64,000 nt of DNA from Coniochaeta sp. PMI_546 (GCA_021432605.1 MU271152.1:744001-808000); one strand, 5' to 3'; shown: positions 44,094 to 58,700, counted from the first letter of the stretch. Numbers and translations: made by a program. Notes: generated from the letters alone by a model not told the origin.

Positions 44094-47000
44094 CCCGGTA
44101 CTAGGTTATAACCCGATATCGAAGGAGTTAGTATTCTAGTTAGCTCCTTCTATATTAATATTTTCCTTATTAATGTTTCCTTCGCTATCCGTATTAGTTA
44201 CCCTTTAAAAGAGAGGTAAGGGCCGTTATATCCGTCGAAATATAACGTACTTAAGGCCGGTATCTTCGTTTAACGAGGATTCCCCGTTAGTTTTAACGTT
44301 ATTAAAGCCGTTCTACGTTTACCGACGGTAGCGTTTTAACTCTTTCCGGGACCGGTCTACCTTATTATATATTAGGACTTCCTAATAGATAGTTTCCGCG
44401 AATTATAAGTCCGCCGTTAAAAACGGACTAGTAATATCGTAGAAATTATTATAATAGCCTCCGGTTTTCGTTATATAATAACCTTAAGTTATTATAACGT
44501 TATTTTTATTCCGAAGGTAGTTCTAATAGAAAAATAACGAACATTTAACGTATTCTAAGAAGATCTTCTAATCTTTACTAACCGCCTTAACGATATCTAC
44601 CGGCCGTTACCTCTTAACGTAATAAAAGCGGTTATAATAGAATATATATAATAGTAAGCGGAGTTTCTTATAAACGTAGTTTTCGAACGCGTCCGCGTAA
44701 TTAAAACGTTAGTAATATCTAACGAAGTTACCGTACTTCGATTATATTATAATTAGTCGATAGAATATAAGTTTTTCCAACTCTTTAATTTCGTTTATAA
44801 ACCCTTAGGTAGCTTTAAATAAGGTACCCCTATAGTTCGTAAGTATATATTCTTATTATTATTACGCTTAGGCGTACCGTCTTTCTTCGTTTAGTTATCT
44901 CTTTATATAAGATTTGGTTAAGGGTGATTTTTCGGTTAAATAGGTTATTATACCTTATTTCGTTAGCTTATTAGCTATCTCGTTACCTTCGATACCTTCG
45001 TATCCGGGTAACTAATAAAAAGTAACTTCTCTACTATAGTTATAAGTATATTAGTCCGCCTTATATTAGGATTTTAAGAAAGTAGCTTATAACGTATTTA
45101 ACGGGGTACCGTTAAGATACTTAATATTCGTTATGTTATTAATATATACGTGAATATTAGGTACTTAGAAGGTCTTTTCGGTAATACTAATAACGTAGTT
45201 GATAACGGCGTTAAGTCCGAATCGGGAGCTTTCGGCCTCCGTATCGAAAACTTTAACCTTACTTAAGTAATCGAATCTTTATACGATAATATAACTACCG
45301 CGATATATAACGTAACTTTATCCGGTTCCTTCGGTACCGTCCGGGCGCTTATATTTTGAGCTATCGGAATAGACGATAATATCGTTAGGGCTAATCCGTT
45401 CGGTCTGTTCTTTAAAAGCCGTAACTACCGTTATCTTATTACCCGTAATTAGGTCGAAATACGTATATCTAATATACCTTAGGGGGTAAAGTTTCGGGCG
45501 GGGGAAATAGCTTACTCTTTCTAATATAAATTAGAAAATGGTAAGTCGTACTTATTTACCCTTTAAAGATCTTCGTTCCGTAAAACTCCTCGGGGTTAGT
45601 AGGTATTAATCGTCGAGAGTACGTAAGCGTAATATATATCGTTTACGGACGACGTTTAATAATAGTTCGATAAGCGGGGTATTTGATTCCCGGTAGAATA
45701 CCGGTAGTAATATTGTTTTCTAGATAGGTAAATAGTTTAAGATAGCTAGATTAATCGTCTTTTAAATCCTCGTAATTTGTTCTTTATATCTATTAGAAAC
45801 CATCTTATAAACGCCTTTACGGCGCTTATAAAAATAACGTTTCGGTTTAAGGTATTAGATTTCGGCGTTAAAAAAGGCTTTCGGTATTACTATAGCTTTT
45901 ATAACCTTAGTAACCGAAGTTAAAAGTATACCTATATAAACTTTAGAAAGTCTTCGAATATAAGTAACGACTTTATAGGCCGTTATAACTCTCTTTTTAA
46001 TATAATACTTAAATATAAGCTTAGTTTCGAAGTAAATACTTAGCTAACGAAATTCCTCTTTTTAAAACATCTTTTCGTCCCCGTATAATACTATAAGGAA
46101 TACTTTTAATAAGTCTTTCCGGCTAAAGTAAATTAACTTTATCTTTTTAAGTAAGAATCTTATTTTATTAACGGCGCCTTAAATAAAGGTATCGTTTAAT
46201 TTCCGTTATACGTCTTCGGTTGATTTTTAAAACGTATAACCGATACCGAATATTATGTAGTCGTTTATATATCCGTACCGGTAGTCCGGGTCTATAAGCC
46301 GGTATACCTTTTTAATATAAAAGAAGAATAGGATTAGCGAGGTAAATAAGCCTTAAAGGAGTTTATAGAATAACGGTATTATTACCGTAGTTATTCCGTC
46401 GTATCGTACGTAAGCGTATCTTTTAGTTATAAAACTATCTACCTAATTAAGAATATTTAATAGCTAGTCTTATTAGTAAAGTCGAAATATAAGTTTCCGT
46501 CGTAATATAACGTTAAAAGCCCTTTTAACGTCTACCGTTATAAACGTCGTTACTAGTCTTTAATTAAAGGCGTTTTTAACGTCGTAATAAAGTATAGCTA
46601 TTATATCCGTAATAGACCGTCGTAATAATACCCTAACTTATTAAGGCGATAGTATTCGGTAAACGAATAAAGACTAAATAAATCGTCGGCTTATAAGCCT
46701 CTTTAATCCTTTACCCAAGTAAGAAAATAAAGAGATAGGTTTCTAACCCTTAACCGTATTAATATCTTTAAAGGGTTTAAAGATTATAATAACCTCCGCT
46801 TTCCGGAATATCTTAAGGTAATACCTTTACCGGACGTATCTTTTAAATAGTCGCCGTACCGCTTCCTTAATAATAGGCTAAACGGCCTGGAATATTCGGA
46901 TAATAATATTATCCGTTCTAAAAGAGGTATTTCCGGTATTATAGAAGGATTTATATATTTCGTTTAATAAGACCTTATTAGTCTAAGGGATATTGTTCTT

Positions 47001-47156
47001 AAGTATTATAACGTAGATCTACGGGTCTTTAATATCGTTAACGTTAAAAGACCTTTTTAATAAGGCTATTCGGAATACTTACGCTTTCTCTTCGGGGTCG
47101 AATATCGGGAGGAGGTCTTCCGAGATTAAAAGTAACGGGGGTTAAAGCTAGCTCCG
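44094..47156 (-). mobile_element. Tad-like LINE, main segment (RT and RNase H)
   Basis: On the minus strand the region near 46.2-46.4 kb still shows LINE reverse transcriptase wording: a QGL..SLILFFFY block (from QGSPLSPILFLFY) followed by GYINDY (from GY-D-D). About 1 kb downstream, near 45.1-45.4 kb, lies an RNase H signature (VYSDSS..DGTEGTG, and later PNIHVYINN). RT followed by RNase H fits Tad-clade LINEs of fungi. It is cut by element A at 44,094 and by element B at 47,156, so the 5' part with the endonuclease and ORF1 is missing. It is RIP-mutated with many stops in all frames. Confidence 0.75.
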
Positions 47157-47548
47157 TGTTATAAACCTATAGGTAACGGAAGGTGCCTCGCTAATAGATA
47201 AGGAATATATATACGAGGCTTATCGTAGTATATAGGTTAGGGACCTCAAGTCACGTAACTGATAGATAAGATCGATATCTATCGTATCTATTACGATAAA
47301 TCGGATAGATATCTAGTACGTCTATTACTATAATCTCTATTAGTATATAAAAAAAGGTCTTTCTAGGCTCCGTTATAGATAGTTTTTAATTACCTAATAA
47401 TCAATCTAAATATTTAATCAAGGTTATTATTAAGTAAGACATTTGTCTTAACGATATTAGAATAAAAACTACTTGTTATACCTTAACTTATTTACCCTAA
47501 ATAACAAAACTTACCTTCTAATCCTTAGCCCGTTTTAGGATCGTTATA
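47157..47548 (+). repeat. left LTR of element B (392 bp, U3 type 2)
   Basis: Starts tgttataaac, keeping the original TG. The U3 core with GATCGATATC-like repeats differs from the LTRs of A, C, D and E. Confidence 0.85.
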
Positions 47549-50500
47549 TTTTAATTACTCCTATTCGGTAAGTTACCCTATACCAAATAACTAATAATCA
47601 TATCGATAAAAAGAACCGTTACGATAACGTCTAAGGAAGAGCTTGTTTAATAGGTTACCAAGTTCGGAATTAAACTAGAGAAGTTAAGAAACGAATACGA
47701 AAAACTAAAATCCAAAACGGCGGAACCTAAGAACGACCTCAAAACTACGGAACGAATAACTAAGATCAAAGCCCCGCGACCGGAACCTTACGATAAGAAC
47801 CGCGAGGGATTATAAGCCTTTATTACCTAAGCTAATACGTATTTTATAATTAACAAAACGGTTTTCGTTTACGAATATAAAAAAGTATTATATATAGTAA
47901 GCCTATTAAGGGGTAGAATTACGGAATAATATAAACCAACGTTACGTAACTAATTAGATAATACGGCTAACGAACGCAAACCTAAGACTAAGATATTATT
48001 TAATAACCTCGACAAGTTCTAGAAGAAACTCCGCGAAACGTTCGGCAATCCCGATAAGACGCGAATAGCCGAACGGTAATTAATAAACCTAAGGTAGAAA
48101 GGATCGGCGGGAATTTATACGGCCGAATTCAAACGTTTCTTTACGAAACTCGATTTAAGGGAAACGGCTCTTATAATTCAATTTTACGGGGGATTTCGTA
48201 ATAACGTTAAGGACGAATTTAATAAGACCGATAGGCCTAAGATTTTTTATAAATACGTTATATAAACTATCCTAATCGATAATCGATTATATAAACGATA
48301 GTTAGAAAAAAAACGAGGAGGAATTACATAAGGACGGTCTAATAATAATAATACCGCGAATATTAGTTAGAAAAGGTCTACCGTTTATAATAATTATTCT
48401 AGACTAATAAAACTGGACGCTACCCGGAAAGATAACTCTAAGAAAAATAAGAAATGTTTTAATTACGGTAAATAAAGATATTTCGTTAATAAATATCGAT
48501 AACCTAAAAAAACCTAGAAACCAATCCCCGAAAACAAGGCTTAGGCGGTAATAAAAAATAAAGAATCCCGCGTTATCGTAATAATACGTAAAAAATAATA
48601 ATATAAGGTATTTCTTAAACTATCGGGAAAAAAAGTCGACTTAGTAGTAATATTAAATTACGATATTACGGACGTAACGTATCTAGTTAACCTATTGGAT
48701 CGAAAATAAGACGAAATCGAAGAAGAATAAATATTTTTATATAAAGATTACGAGTCGGTTTATATTAATTCGGTCTATTATAACTAGATTTCGTAAAATT
48801 CGTACGTTTTCTACCGTTATATTTAGTATATATAGGAAAAACTAGATTACAAATAGATACTAATACGAATACTAATAACTAGACCGATACCTTATCCTTA
48901 TAAACCTAAAAATATCGAAGGATACGAAGAAATATATAAGAACGGATAATACCTATTACTAACGCCGCCCGGAACTATATAATTATAACTTAACCTAACG
49001 GGATAGGAATTCCTAATAATAACGGAACCTAAACGAAGAATCGAAGGTAGGAATTAAATATAAGCTATTTACTTACCCGAAAACTCGGTAAGATAAACGG
49101 GACGACTAGGATATTCGGTATTAGAAATCGTAACGTAAATTACGACGGGAGGAAAATCGACCGAAGAGTTTTAAATACGATAATACCGTATTAACGCGTA
49201 AGTCAATACGTATTTAACGAGTTACCGGGGTTATAAGTTACAAATATAAAAGAAAGTCGAAAGGTTAGTATAAGAAACGGACCAAATAGACAAACGTTTA
49301 GATAGATTACTAGGCCCCGAGCCGGAAGTAGAAAAGGAGGAGAACGGGAAACCGTTAGAACCTTCCTCAAGGGCCAAAGACAAACCTAAATACTACGGTA
49401 TTTCGTTCCGAAGATCAGAAAAACGGTCAAAAAACGATAAACGTCGATTATAAAAGGATTATATCGATATAATATAGAAAGATCCCTATATACGACCGAA
49501 GAAGTTAAATACTTACGAATCGTAATCAATATATAAAAAAGTAATACCTAGGTAATAATAAATAACGGAATATAAGGAAATTATATCTCGCCAAATTTCG
49601 TTAATATATTACGATTACCTTAAAAGAAAAAGGACGAGCCTTACCGACTTAGAACTATTGATAGAAGCCTTATCGATTATAAATAAGGACTAATAGATAT
49701 AGAAATTACGCCCTTTTAAGTTATTATCTAAGATTATAATCAAGAAATAACGTTCGATATTATAAAGATCTTATCGTACGGTATAGTATTAGGGATACCT
49801 TAATTACGAACGAATAATCCCCGAATTAATTGGAAAATAGGCTAACTTTAATAAGATACGCTAAAAAGAAAGTTAACCTTTATAAAAAGCGGACTTTACG
49901 AGGAAAAGCTTATACGTAACTTTAAAAGAGCTCTAATAATTTACGAAACGATTATAGAAACTCAGTTTATATTGACGCGAACGATTCCGAAGGAATACTA
50001 TCGATATAACAAACTATTTAAGCCCGAGCTTGAAATAGGATTACCTAAATATAACCGTTAGGATTACGAAATCAATCTTTAACCAAATAAGGAACCCGGA
50101 TTTCATAAGATTTACCTTCTTAACGACTTATAATTATAAACGTTAAGAGAATATATTAATAAGAATCTAAAGAAAGGTTATATTCGACTATTATAATTAT
50201 TAGCAAGATATCTTATCTTATTTATACCTAAGAAAAACGGGAAGTTACGTTTTGTTATAAACTATTGATAGCTTAATAATATTATTATTAAAGATCGAAG
50301 ACTATTACCTTTTATATCCGAACTAAGAGATCGGCTATATAAGGCCCGATAGTTTACCACCTTAGACCTTAAAGGAGTATATAACCTAATACGAGTTAAG
50401 GAAGGAGATAAGTAGAAGACGGTATAACGATCTAGGTTAGGATAATACGAATATTATATTATACCTTTCGGGCTCGCTAACGTACCGGCTTTTTTCTAGA

Positions 50501-53500
50501 AGATAATTAACTACGTATTTCGAAGGTAGTTAGACGACTTCGTCGTCGCGTATCTCGATAATATCTTAATCTATTCGGAAAACCTCGAGTAATATAAGAA
50601 ATACGTTTATTTCGTCTTATAAGTATTATAAGACGCGAATTTATTAATCGAACCCGAAAAGTACGAATTTTACTAGTAAAAAGTGAAATTTCTCGGTTAC
50701 GTTATATTACTAGGCTAGTTCGAAATAGACTTAAATAAGCTAAAGGCTATTAAAGAATAACCCGTATTAGAAACGGTTACGGGAATACGAACCTTTCTAA
50801 GGATTACTAATTTCTATCGGAAGTTTATCAAGGACTATAATAAGATCGTAATACCTTTTACTAACCTTATTAAGAAAGACCTAAAGTTCGAATAGACCTC
50901 GAAGGAAAAAAAGGCGTTCTAGGAATTCAAGAAGAGGATCTTAAGCTAACTAGTATTAATTATTACGGATCCCGAGAAACTTTACGAAATGGAAACCGAC
51001 GCGTCGGAATTCGTATTCGGAAGCCAATTAGGACAAAGGGATAAATAAGGAAAGTTATATCTAATAGTATTTTTCTCGAAGAAGTTAAATAGACTAGAAC
51101 TTAATTATAGTATACCAAATAAGGAACTGATAGCTATTATTAAGGCGTTTAAAGAATGGAAATATTATCTTATAAGAACGAGATATAAAGTAAAAGTCCT
51201 AATAGATTATAAGAACCTTATTACGTTTACTTTTACAAAAGAACTTAATAAACGACAAATCAGATAGTATAAATTCCTTACCGATTTCGACTTCGAAATT
51301 GTATATAGAAAAGGAAGCGAAAATAGTAAAACGGACGTTTTTAGTCGACGAAAAGATCTGAAACCAAAAAAGGAAATACGTTCGGCAAATTTCCTTAGGA
51401 CTAACTAATAAAGAAACCTTGAACTCGATATATAGATCGGAATAATATAAAACGTAAAACCCGAGGAATAATAAGCGGAAAAGATTAAAGAGTACCGGAA
51501 GAAAGAGATTAGGGAAGACGTTACTTTTATATTCTTATTATATTACGGCTTACCCCAGTTCCGAAACAAGGTATACGTACCTAACGAACTATAAAAGGAA
51601 CTAGTAAAAGAGTTCTACGAACATTTATTATATAGATACTAAGGAATCTATAAGACTAAAGAACGCGTACGGCGGACCTACGACTTTCTAGGACTAGATA
51701 AAATAGTTAGATAGGTAGTCGGCGAATACGATAAATATAATAAAGCCAAGTTAAATAGATATAAACTATACGGGCTATTACAACCTATATAACTACTAGA
51801 AAAACTATAGGAAATGGTTACGATAGACTTTATCGTCAAACTACTAATATCGAAGGAACCTATAACGGGGGTTACTTACGATAGTATATAAGTAATTATA
51901 AACAAATTTTCCAAATACGCGTATTTTATACCGTATAAAGAAGCAAGTATAACGGAAGATATAGCCTACGCCTTTTTGAAGGTAATAGTAAGCTAATATA
52001 GACTACTTAAACAACTTGTTACCGATAGAGATAAACTGTTTACTTCGAAGTTTTAGATAACGTTAATACGACAAATTAGAATCAAATATAAATTATCAAC
52101 GTCGTTTTACCTATAGACGGATAGGTAAATAGAACGAACAAATTAGACCTTTGAGCAATATCTAAAGATATATATTAACGAAAAACAAGATGATTAGGTT
52201 AGGTAGCTACTAGTAATATAATAAGCCTATAATAGTATACCTAACGAAACGTTAAACGGGTATTTACCGTTTTTTGTTAGTTACGGTTACGAGCTTACTA
52301 TAAGGGAAATATTAGGAGACGGATTAATACCGTTAGATCCAAAATTACTATAAGCAAAATATACCGCGGAACAAATAAAACTATTCTATAAGAGATTTCG
52401 CGGATATATAAAACTATTTAACTTACGAATAGTACGATATATAAACTAGAAAAGGTTAAAGGGACCAACCTTACAGGAAGGAGATAAAGTCTACCTCGTA
52501 CGACGAAATATCAAGATAAAACGACCAAGCGATAAATTGGATTAGAAGAAAATCGGACTATTTAAGATTAAGAAAAAATTGTCTAATTTGAACTATAAAC
52601 TCTAGTTACTAACGAACATACGTATTTACCTAGTATTTTATATCTCGTTTTTCGAACTAGTATTTAAGAACGCGAAGTTAGTAATAGATATTAAAGTCGA
52701 ACTAATATAAGAATACGAAATAGAAAAAATCCTTAGGTATAAAAAGGAAAGAAACGTAGACTTCTATTACGTCAAATAGAAGAATTACGACGATTCGGAA
52801 AATACGTAAGAACCGGAAGCTTACCTTACGAACTATTAGCAATTATTATAGGAATTCCGTATTATAATAATATTATTACCCTAAAAATCGAAAAGGATAA
52901 TATTACGTCGCCGTAGATTATGTCCTAGCCTAAAATAAAGTCGTCGTCAAAGGAAAAAGACGTAGTAAAAGGCGGACGATTCTCGACAACTTTCGTTACC
53001 TCGCGATCGGCTTCCTCTTTCTCGACCCGTTCTAATTCTTCTATATTCGTTATACTTCTACGGATAATATATATTATTTTCTCAAACTATATTTTCTTTT
53101 GTTTACGAAGACGTTCGATCTTCGCGTCTATAATCTTTCGTTTTTCTTCGAGTTTTTCGAAAGCGAACTCGTATTCGTAAAACTGTTTTCTAATATGTTT
53201 TAGGTTCCTAATTAAGAATTCTTATACGTTATAATACGATAATATATCGCGGATATAACGAACGTAACGATTAGGATTAAAAAGGGAAACCTCGTAAGTA
53301 ATAAGGCCTTTCTCCTCGTAGTTTAAATACGAAGGTATTTCGATATAGTCGGAATCTAAGAGGACTTGGAAGAGTTTATTCTTACGAACGGTCGAGGTTT
53401 TCGGTTATTTTGTTTGCTTTTATATACTACGGTCAGATATAATAACGATAAAGAAGGGGAAACCTTCGGACGCAACTTATATAAGCTATTGGTATTACTT

Positions 53501-53551
53501 ATAAAGAGTATTAGGCCTTAGGGACAATAGCTAGAAGGAGGAGAGGGATAA

Positions 53552-53942
53552 TATTATAGACCTACGGTTACGAAAAGAATCCCGTTAATCGATAAGGAAT
53601 AGATATATAAGGCGTATCGTATTATATAGGTTAGGGACCCCGGGTTACGTAATTAATAAGAGGAATAGTTTTATAATAGATATATTAGGATATAGGTAAT
53701 AGTTTCCTATTAACCATATTATTATAGTCTCTATAAGTATATAAGAAGGAGTCTTTCTAGATTCCGCTATAGATAGTTTTTAATTACCTAGTAATCAATC
53801 TAAGTATTCAATCGAGGTTATTATTAAATAAGATATTTGTCTTGACGATATTAGAATAAAGACTACTTGTTATACCTTAACTTATTTACCCTAAGTAATA
53901 GAACTTACCTTCTGATCCTTAGCCCGTTTTGGGATCGTTATA
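53552..53942 (+). repeat. right LTR of element B (391 bp, U3 type 3)
   Basis: Begins tattatagac. It matches the inverted LTR at 55,343-55,733 much better than the left LTR of B. Confidence 0.85.
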
Positions 53943-55733
53943 TGTCCGTTCTTATATACTTCCTCGTATCCTTCGATATTTCTAGGTCTATAAGGGTAAG
54001 GTATCGGTCTAATTATTAATATTCGTACCGGTATCTATTTGTAATCTAGTTTTTCCTATATATACTAAGTATAACGGTAGAAAACGTACGAATTTTACGA
54101 AATCTGGTTATAATAGACCGAATCAATATAAACCGACTCGTAATCTCTATACAAAGGTATTTATTCCTTTTCGATTTCGTCTTATTCTCGATCTAATAAG
54201 CTAATTAAATACGTTACGTCCGTAATATCGTAACCTAATACTACTACCAAGTCGACTTTTTCTCCCGGTAATCTAAGAAGTACCTTATATTATTGTTCTC
54301 TATATATTATTACGATAACGCGGGATTCTTTATCCCTTATTACCGCTTAAGCCTTGTTTTCGGGGACTGGTTTCTAAACTTTCTTAGGTTATCGATATTT
54401 ATTAGCGAAATATCTTTATTTACCGTAATTAAAATATTTCTTATTTTTCTTAGAATTATCTTTCCGGGTAACGTCTAGTTCTATTGGTCTAGAATAATTA
54501 CTATAGGCGGTAAACCTTTTCTAACTAGTATTCGCGGTATTATTATTATTAGACCGTTCTTACGTAATTTTTCTTCGTTTCTTTTCTAACTATCGTTTAT
54601 ATAATCGATTGTCGATTAGGATAACCTATATAACGTACTTATAGAGAGTTTTAAACTTATCGGTCTTACTAAATTCGTCCTTAACGTTATTATAAAGTCC
54701 CCCGTAGAACTAAATTATAAGAACCGTTTCCCCTAAATCGAGTTTCGTAAAGAGATATTTGAATTCGGCCGTATAAGTTCCCGCCGATCCTTTTTACTTT
54801 AAGTTTATTAACTACCGTTCGGCCGTTCGCGTTTTATCGGGATTACCGAACGTTTCGCGGAGTTTCTTTTAGAACTTATCGAAACTATTAAATAATATCC
54901 TAATCTTAAGTTTACGTTCGTTAGCCGTATTATCTAACTAATTACGTAACGTTAGTTTATATTATTCCGCAATTTTACCCCTTAATAAACCTACTATATA
55001 TAATACTCTTTTATATTCGTAAACGAAAACCGTTTTATTGATCATAAAATACGTATTAGCCTAGGTAATAAAGGCTTATAATCCTTTACGGTTCTTATCG
55101 TAAGGTTCCGGTCGCGGGGTTTTGATCTTAGTTATTCGTTCCGTAGTTTTGAGGTCGTTCTTAGGTTCCGCCGTTTTGGACTTTAATTTTTCGTATTCGT
55201 TTCTCAATTTCTCTAGTTTAGTTCCGAACTTGGTAACCTATTAAGCGAGCTTTTCTTTGGACGTTATCGTAACGGTTCCTTTTGTCGATATAATTGTTAG
55301 CTATTTGGTATAAGGTAATCTACCGAATAGGAATAATCAAAATATAACGATCTTAAGACGGGTTAAAGATTAAAAGGTAAGTTCTATTACTTAGGGTAAG
55401 TAAGTTAAGGTATAATAAGTAATCTTTACTCTAATATCGTTAAGATAAGTATCTTATTTAATAATAACCTCGATTGAATATTTAGATTGATTACTAGGTA
55501 ATCAAGAACTATTTGTAGTAGAATCTAAGGAAACTCCTCCCTATATACTTATAGAGATTGTAATAATATGGTTGATAAGAAACTATTACCTATATCCTAA
55601 TATGTTTACAATGAAACTATTCCCCCTATCAGTTACGTAACCCGGGGTCCTTAACCTATATAATACGATACGCCTTATATATTTGTTCCTTATCGATTGG
55701 CGGGGTTCCCTTCGTAACCGTAGGTCTATAATA
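53943..55733 (-). mobile_element. Ty3/Gypsy element C, 5' fragment on the minus strand
   Basis: Read on the minus strand it consists of an LTR (55,733-55,343) followed by about 1.4 kb of gag and start of pol. It ends abruptly at 53,943 against the right LTR of B, at a point matching about 39.1 kb in element A. It belongs to the same family, lacks the rest of pol and its second LTR in this orientation, and is decayed. Confidence 0.75.
55343..55733 (-). repeat. LTR of element C (391 bp, U3 type 3, inverted)
   Basis: Reverse complement partner of the LTR at 53,552-53,942; together they flank 1.4 kb as an inverted repeat. Confidence 0.85.
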
Positions 55734-58700
55734 CTTAGCTTAGATCGTTATACCGTCTTTTACTTATTTCCTTCTTTAATTCGTATTAGGTTATATATTC
55801 CTTTAAGGTCTAAAGTAATAAATTATCGGGCCTTATATAACCGATTTCTTAGTTTAGATATAAAAAGTAATAATCTTCGATCCTTAATAGTAATATTGTT
55901 AAGCTATCGATAGTTTATAACGAGACGTAACTTCTTATTTTTCTTAGGTATAAATAAGATAAGGTATCCTATTAGTAATTATAATAGTCGAATATAACCT
56001 TTCTTTAGATTTTCATTAATATATTTTCTTAACGTTTATAATTATAAATCGTTAAAAAGGTAAATCTTATAAAATCTAGGCTTTTTATTTAGCTAAAGAT
56101 TAATCTCGTAATCTTAACGATTATATTCAAATAATCCTATCTTAAGCTCGGGTTTAAATAGTTTATTATATCGATAGTATTTTTTCGGAATCGTTCGTAT
56201 CGATATAAACTAAGTCTTTATAATCGTTTCGTAGATTATTAAAGTTCTTTTAAAGTTACGTATAAGCTTTTCCCCGTAAAGTCCGTTTTTTATAAAGGCT
56301 AATTCTTTTTTTAACGTTTCTTACTAAAGTTAGCTTATTTTCTAATTAACTCGGGGATTACTCGCTCGTAATTAAGGTATCCCTAATATTATACTGTACG
56401 ATAAGATCTCTATAATATCGAACGTTATCTCTTAACTATAACCTTAGATAATAACTTAAAAAGGCGTAATCTTTATATCTACTAGTTTTTATTTATAATC
56501 GATAAGGCTTCTATTAATAGTTCTAAGTCGGTAAAGTTCGTCCTTTTTCTTCTAAGGTAATCGTAATATATTAACGAGATTTGGCGAGATATAATTTCCT
56601 TATATTCCGTTATCTATTATTACTTAAGTATTATTTCCTTATATATTAATCGTAACTCGTAAGTATTCAATTCTTATAATCGTATATAAAGATCTTTTTA
56701 TATTACGTCGATATAGTTTTTTTATAGTCGACGTTAATCGTTTTTTAATCGTTTCTTTAATCTTCGGAACGAAATACTATAATATTCGGGTTTATCTTTA
56801 GTTTTAAAAAAAGGTTCTAACAGTTTTCCGTAATCTTCCTCTTTTATTTCCGACTTAGAAACTAGTAATCTTTTTAAACGTTCGTTTATTTAGGTTTACT
56901 TTTGGTCTATTTCTTTAACCTTCTTTTATATTTGTATCTTATAACTTTGGTAACTTATTAAAAATACGTTAGTTTACGCGTTATAGATTTATTATCGCGT
57001 TTAGAACGTTTCGATTAATTCTTCTTCCGTCGTAACCTACGTTACGATTTCCGATACCGAATATCTTAATCGTCCCGTTTATCTTACCGAGTTTTTAGGT
57101 AAATAAGTAACTTATAATCGGTTTTTACTTTCGACCTTATATCTAAGTTCCGTTATCGTTAGGAACTCTTACCCCGTCGGGTTAAGTTACGATTATATAG
57201 TTCCGGGTAATATTAATAATAAGTATTATCCGTTCTTATATACTTCCTCGTATCTTTCGATATTTCTAAATCGGTAAAGGTAAGGTATCGGCCTAGTTAT
57301 TAATATTCGTACCGGTATCTATTTATAACCTAGTTTCTCTTATATATACTAAGTATAACGGTAAAAAATATACGAATTCTACGAAATCTAATTATAATAG
57401 ACCGAGTTAATATATACCGATTTATAATCTTTATATAAAAGTATTTATTCTTTTTCGATTTCGTTTTATTCTCGGTCTAATAGGTTAACTAGATACGTTA
57501 CGTCCGTAATATTATACCCTAATATTACTATTAAATCGACTTCTTTTCCCGGTAGTTTAAAAAATACCTTATATTATTATTCTCTATATATTATCGCGAT
57601 AACGTAAGATCTTTCGTCTTTTATTATTATTTAAGCCTTATTTTCGGGGATTAGTTTTTAAGCTTTTTTAAGTTAGCGATATTTATCGGTATAATATCTT
57701 TACTTTTTATAGTTGAAATATTTACCTTTTTTCCTTAGTTAGTTTCGTTAAATAACGTTTAGGTTTATAAATCCCGGATAAGATTTTATAACCGTAGATC
57801 GTTTTTTTCCTAAATTCGCGGTTTTTTTTATCGTTTAAAAGGCTTTTCCTTTTCCCTTTTCGAATTTTCGTTCGTATAATCGATTATCGATCTTAATTAC
57901 GGACGTAATATATTTATATAAGGTATCCGGTCGATTTTCTTTACTAAATTTATTTTTAACGTTATCCCGTAATCTTTTATAAAAATAAAAAAATAAAGCT
58001 TATTCTCTTAGGTTGAATTTGGCCGTAATTCGTTTGAATTCTACCGTATATATTCTTACCGAACCCTTTTATTTTAAAGATAGAAGTTATCGTTCTACCG
58101 ATCTTTATTCGTTAGGATTACCGAAAGTTTCTTTAAGTTTTTCGAATAATACGTCGACGTCCGAAAATATAATACGGGTTTCCGGTTTCCGTCTTTCCGT
58201 ATTTGATTAATTGTTTAAAAAGTTCCAAAAGCTAGGTTCGAACTATTCGGCCGACTTCCCCTTTAATAAACTTCCTATATAGATTACTTTCTCGTATTCT
58301 TTAAAAAAAGACTTTATATATATTTTAAAGTATATATACGTTTACGTAATAAAGGTTTATAACCCTTTTTTATTCTTATCGTAAGGTTTAAGGTACGGGG
58401 CTTTAATCTTAGCCGTAAAATCGATTTTAGGTCTTTCTTTAAGAGCTATAATTTCCGCTTATAGTTACGTAATTATTATTACTATATCGTTAACCTATAC
58501 CTATACTATAGGTATTAGTTACGGTACGGGTATTCCGGGTACTATATTAGCTATTTGGTATAGGGTTAACTTACCGAATAAGAGTAATCAAAATATAACT
58601 ATCTTAAGACGGGTTAAAGATTAGAAGGTAAGTTCTATTACTTAAGGTAAGTAAGTTAAGGTATAACAAATAATCTTTATTCTAATATCGTTAAGATAAA

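Larger units (their letters stand above)
47157..53942 (+). mobile_element. Ty3/Gypsy element B, recombinant with mismatched LTRs, decayed
   Basis: The internal region (47,549-53,551) is closely similar to that of element A over its whole length and holds gag, protease, RT, RNase H, integrase and chromodomain-like regions in the same order. The left LTR (47,157-47,548) and right LTR (53,552-53,942) share their outer parts but differ in the U3 core, and no clear target duplication is found. The end next to the right LTR keeps a longer 3' stretch than A. I infer a product of recombination between family members. Dozens of breaks, no open frame. Confidence 0.75.

Noticed and set aside
43338-58210. 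Short open frames in the AT block (43,338; 54,293; 55,683; 58,013)
   Set aside because: They are chance openings in decayed retroelement sequence, some antisense to gag or pol.
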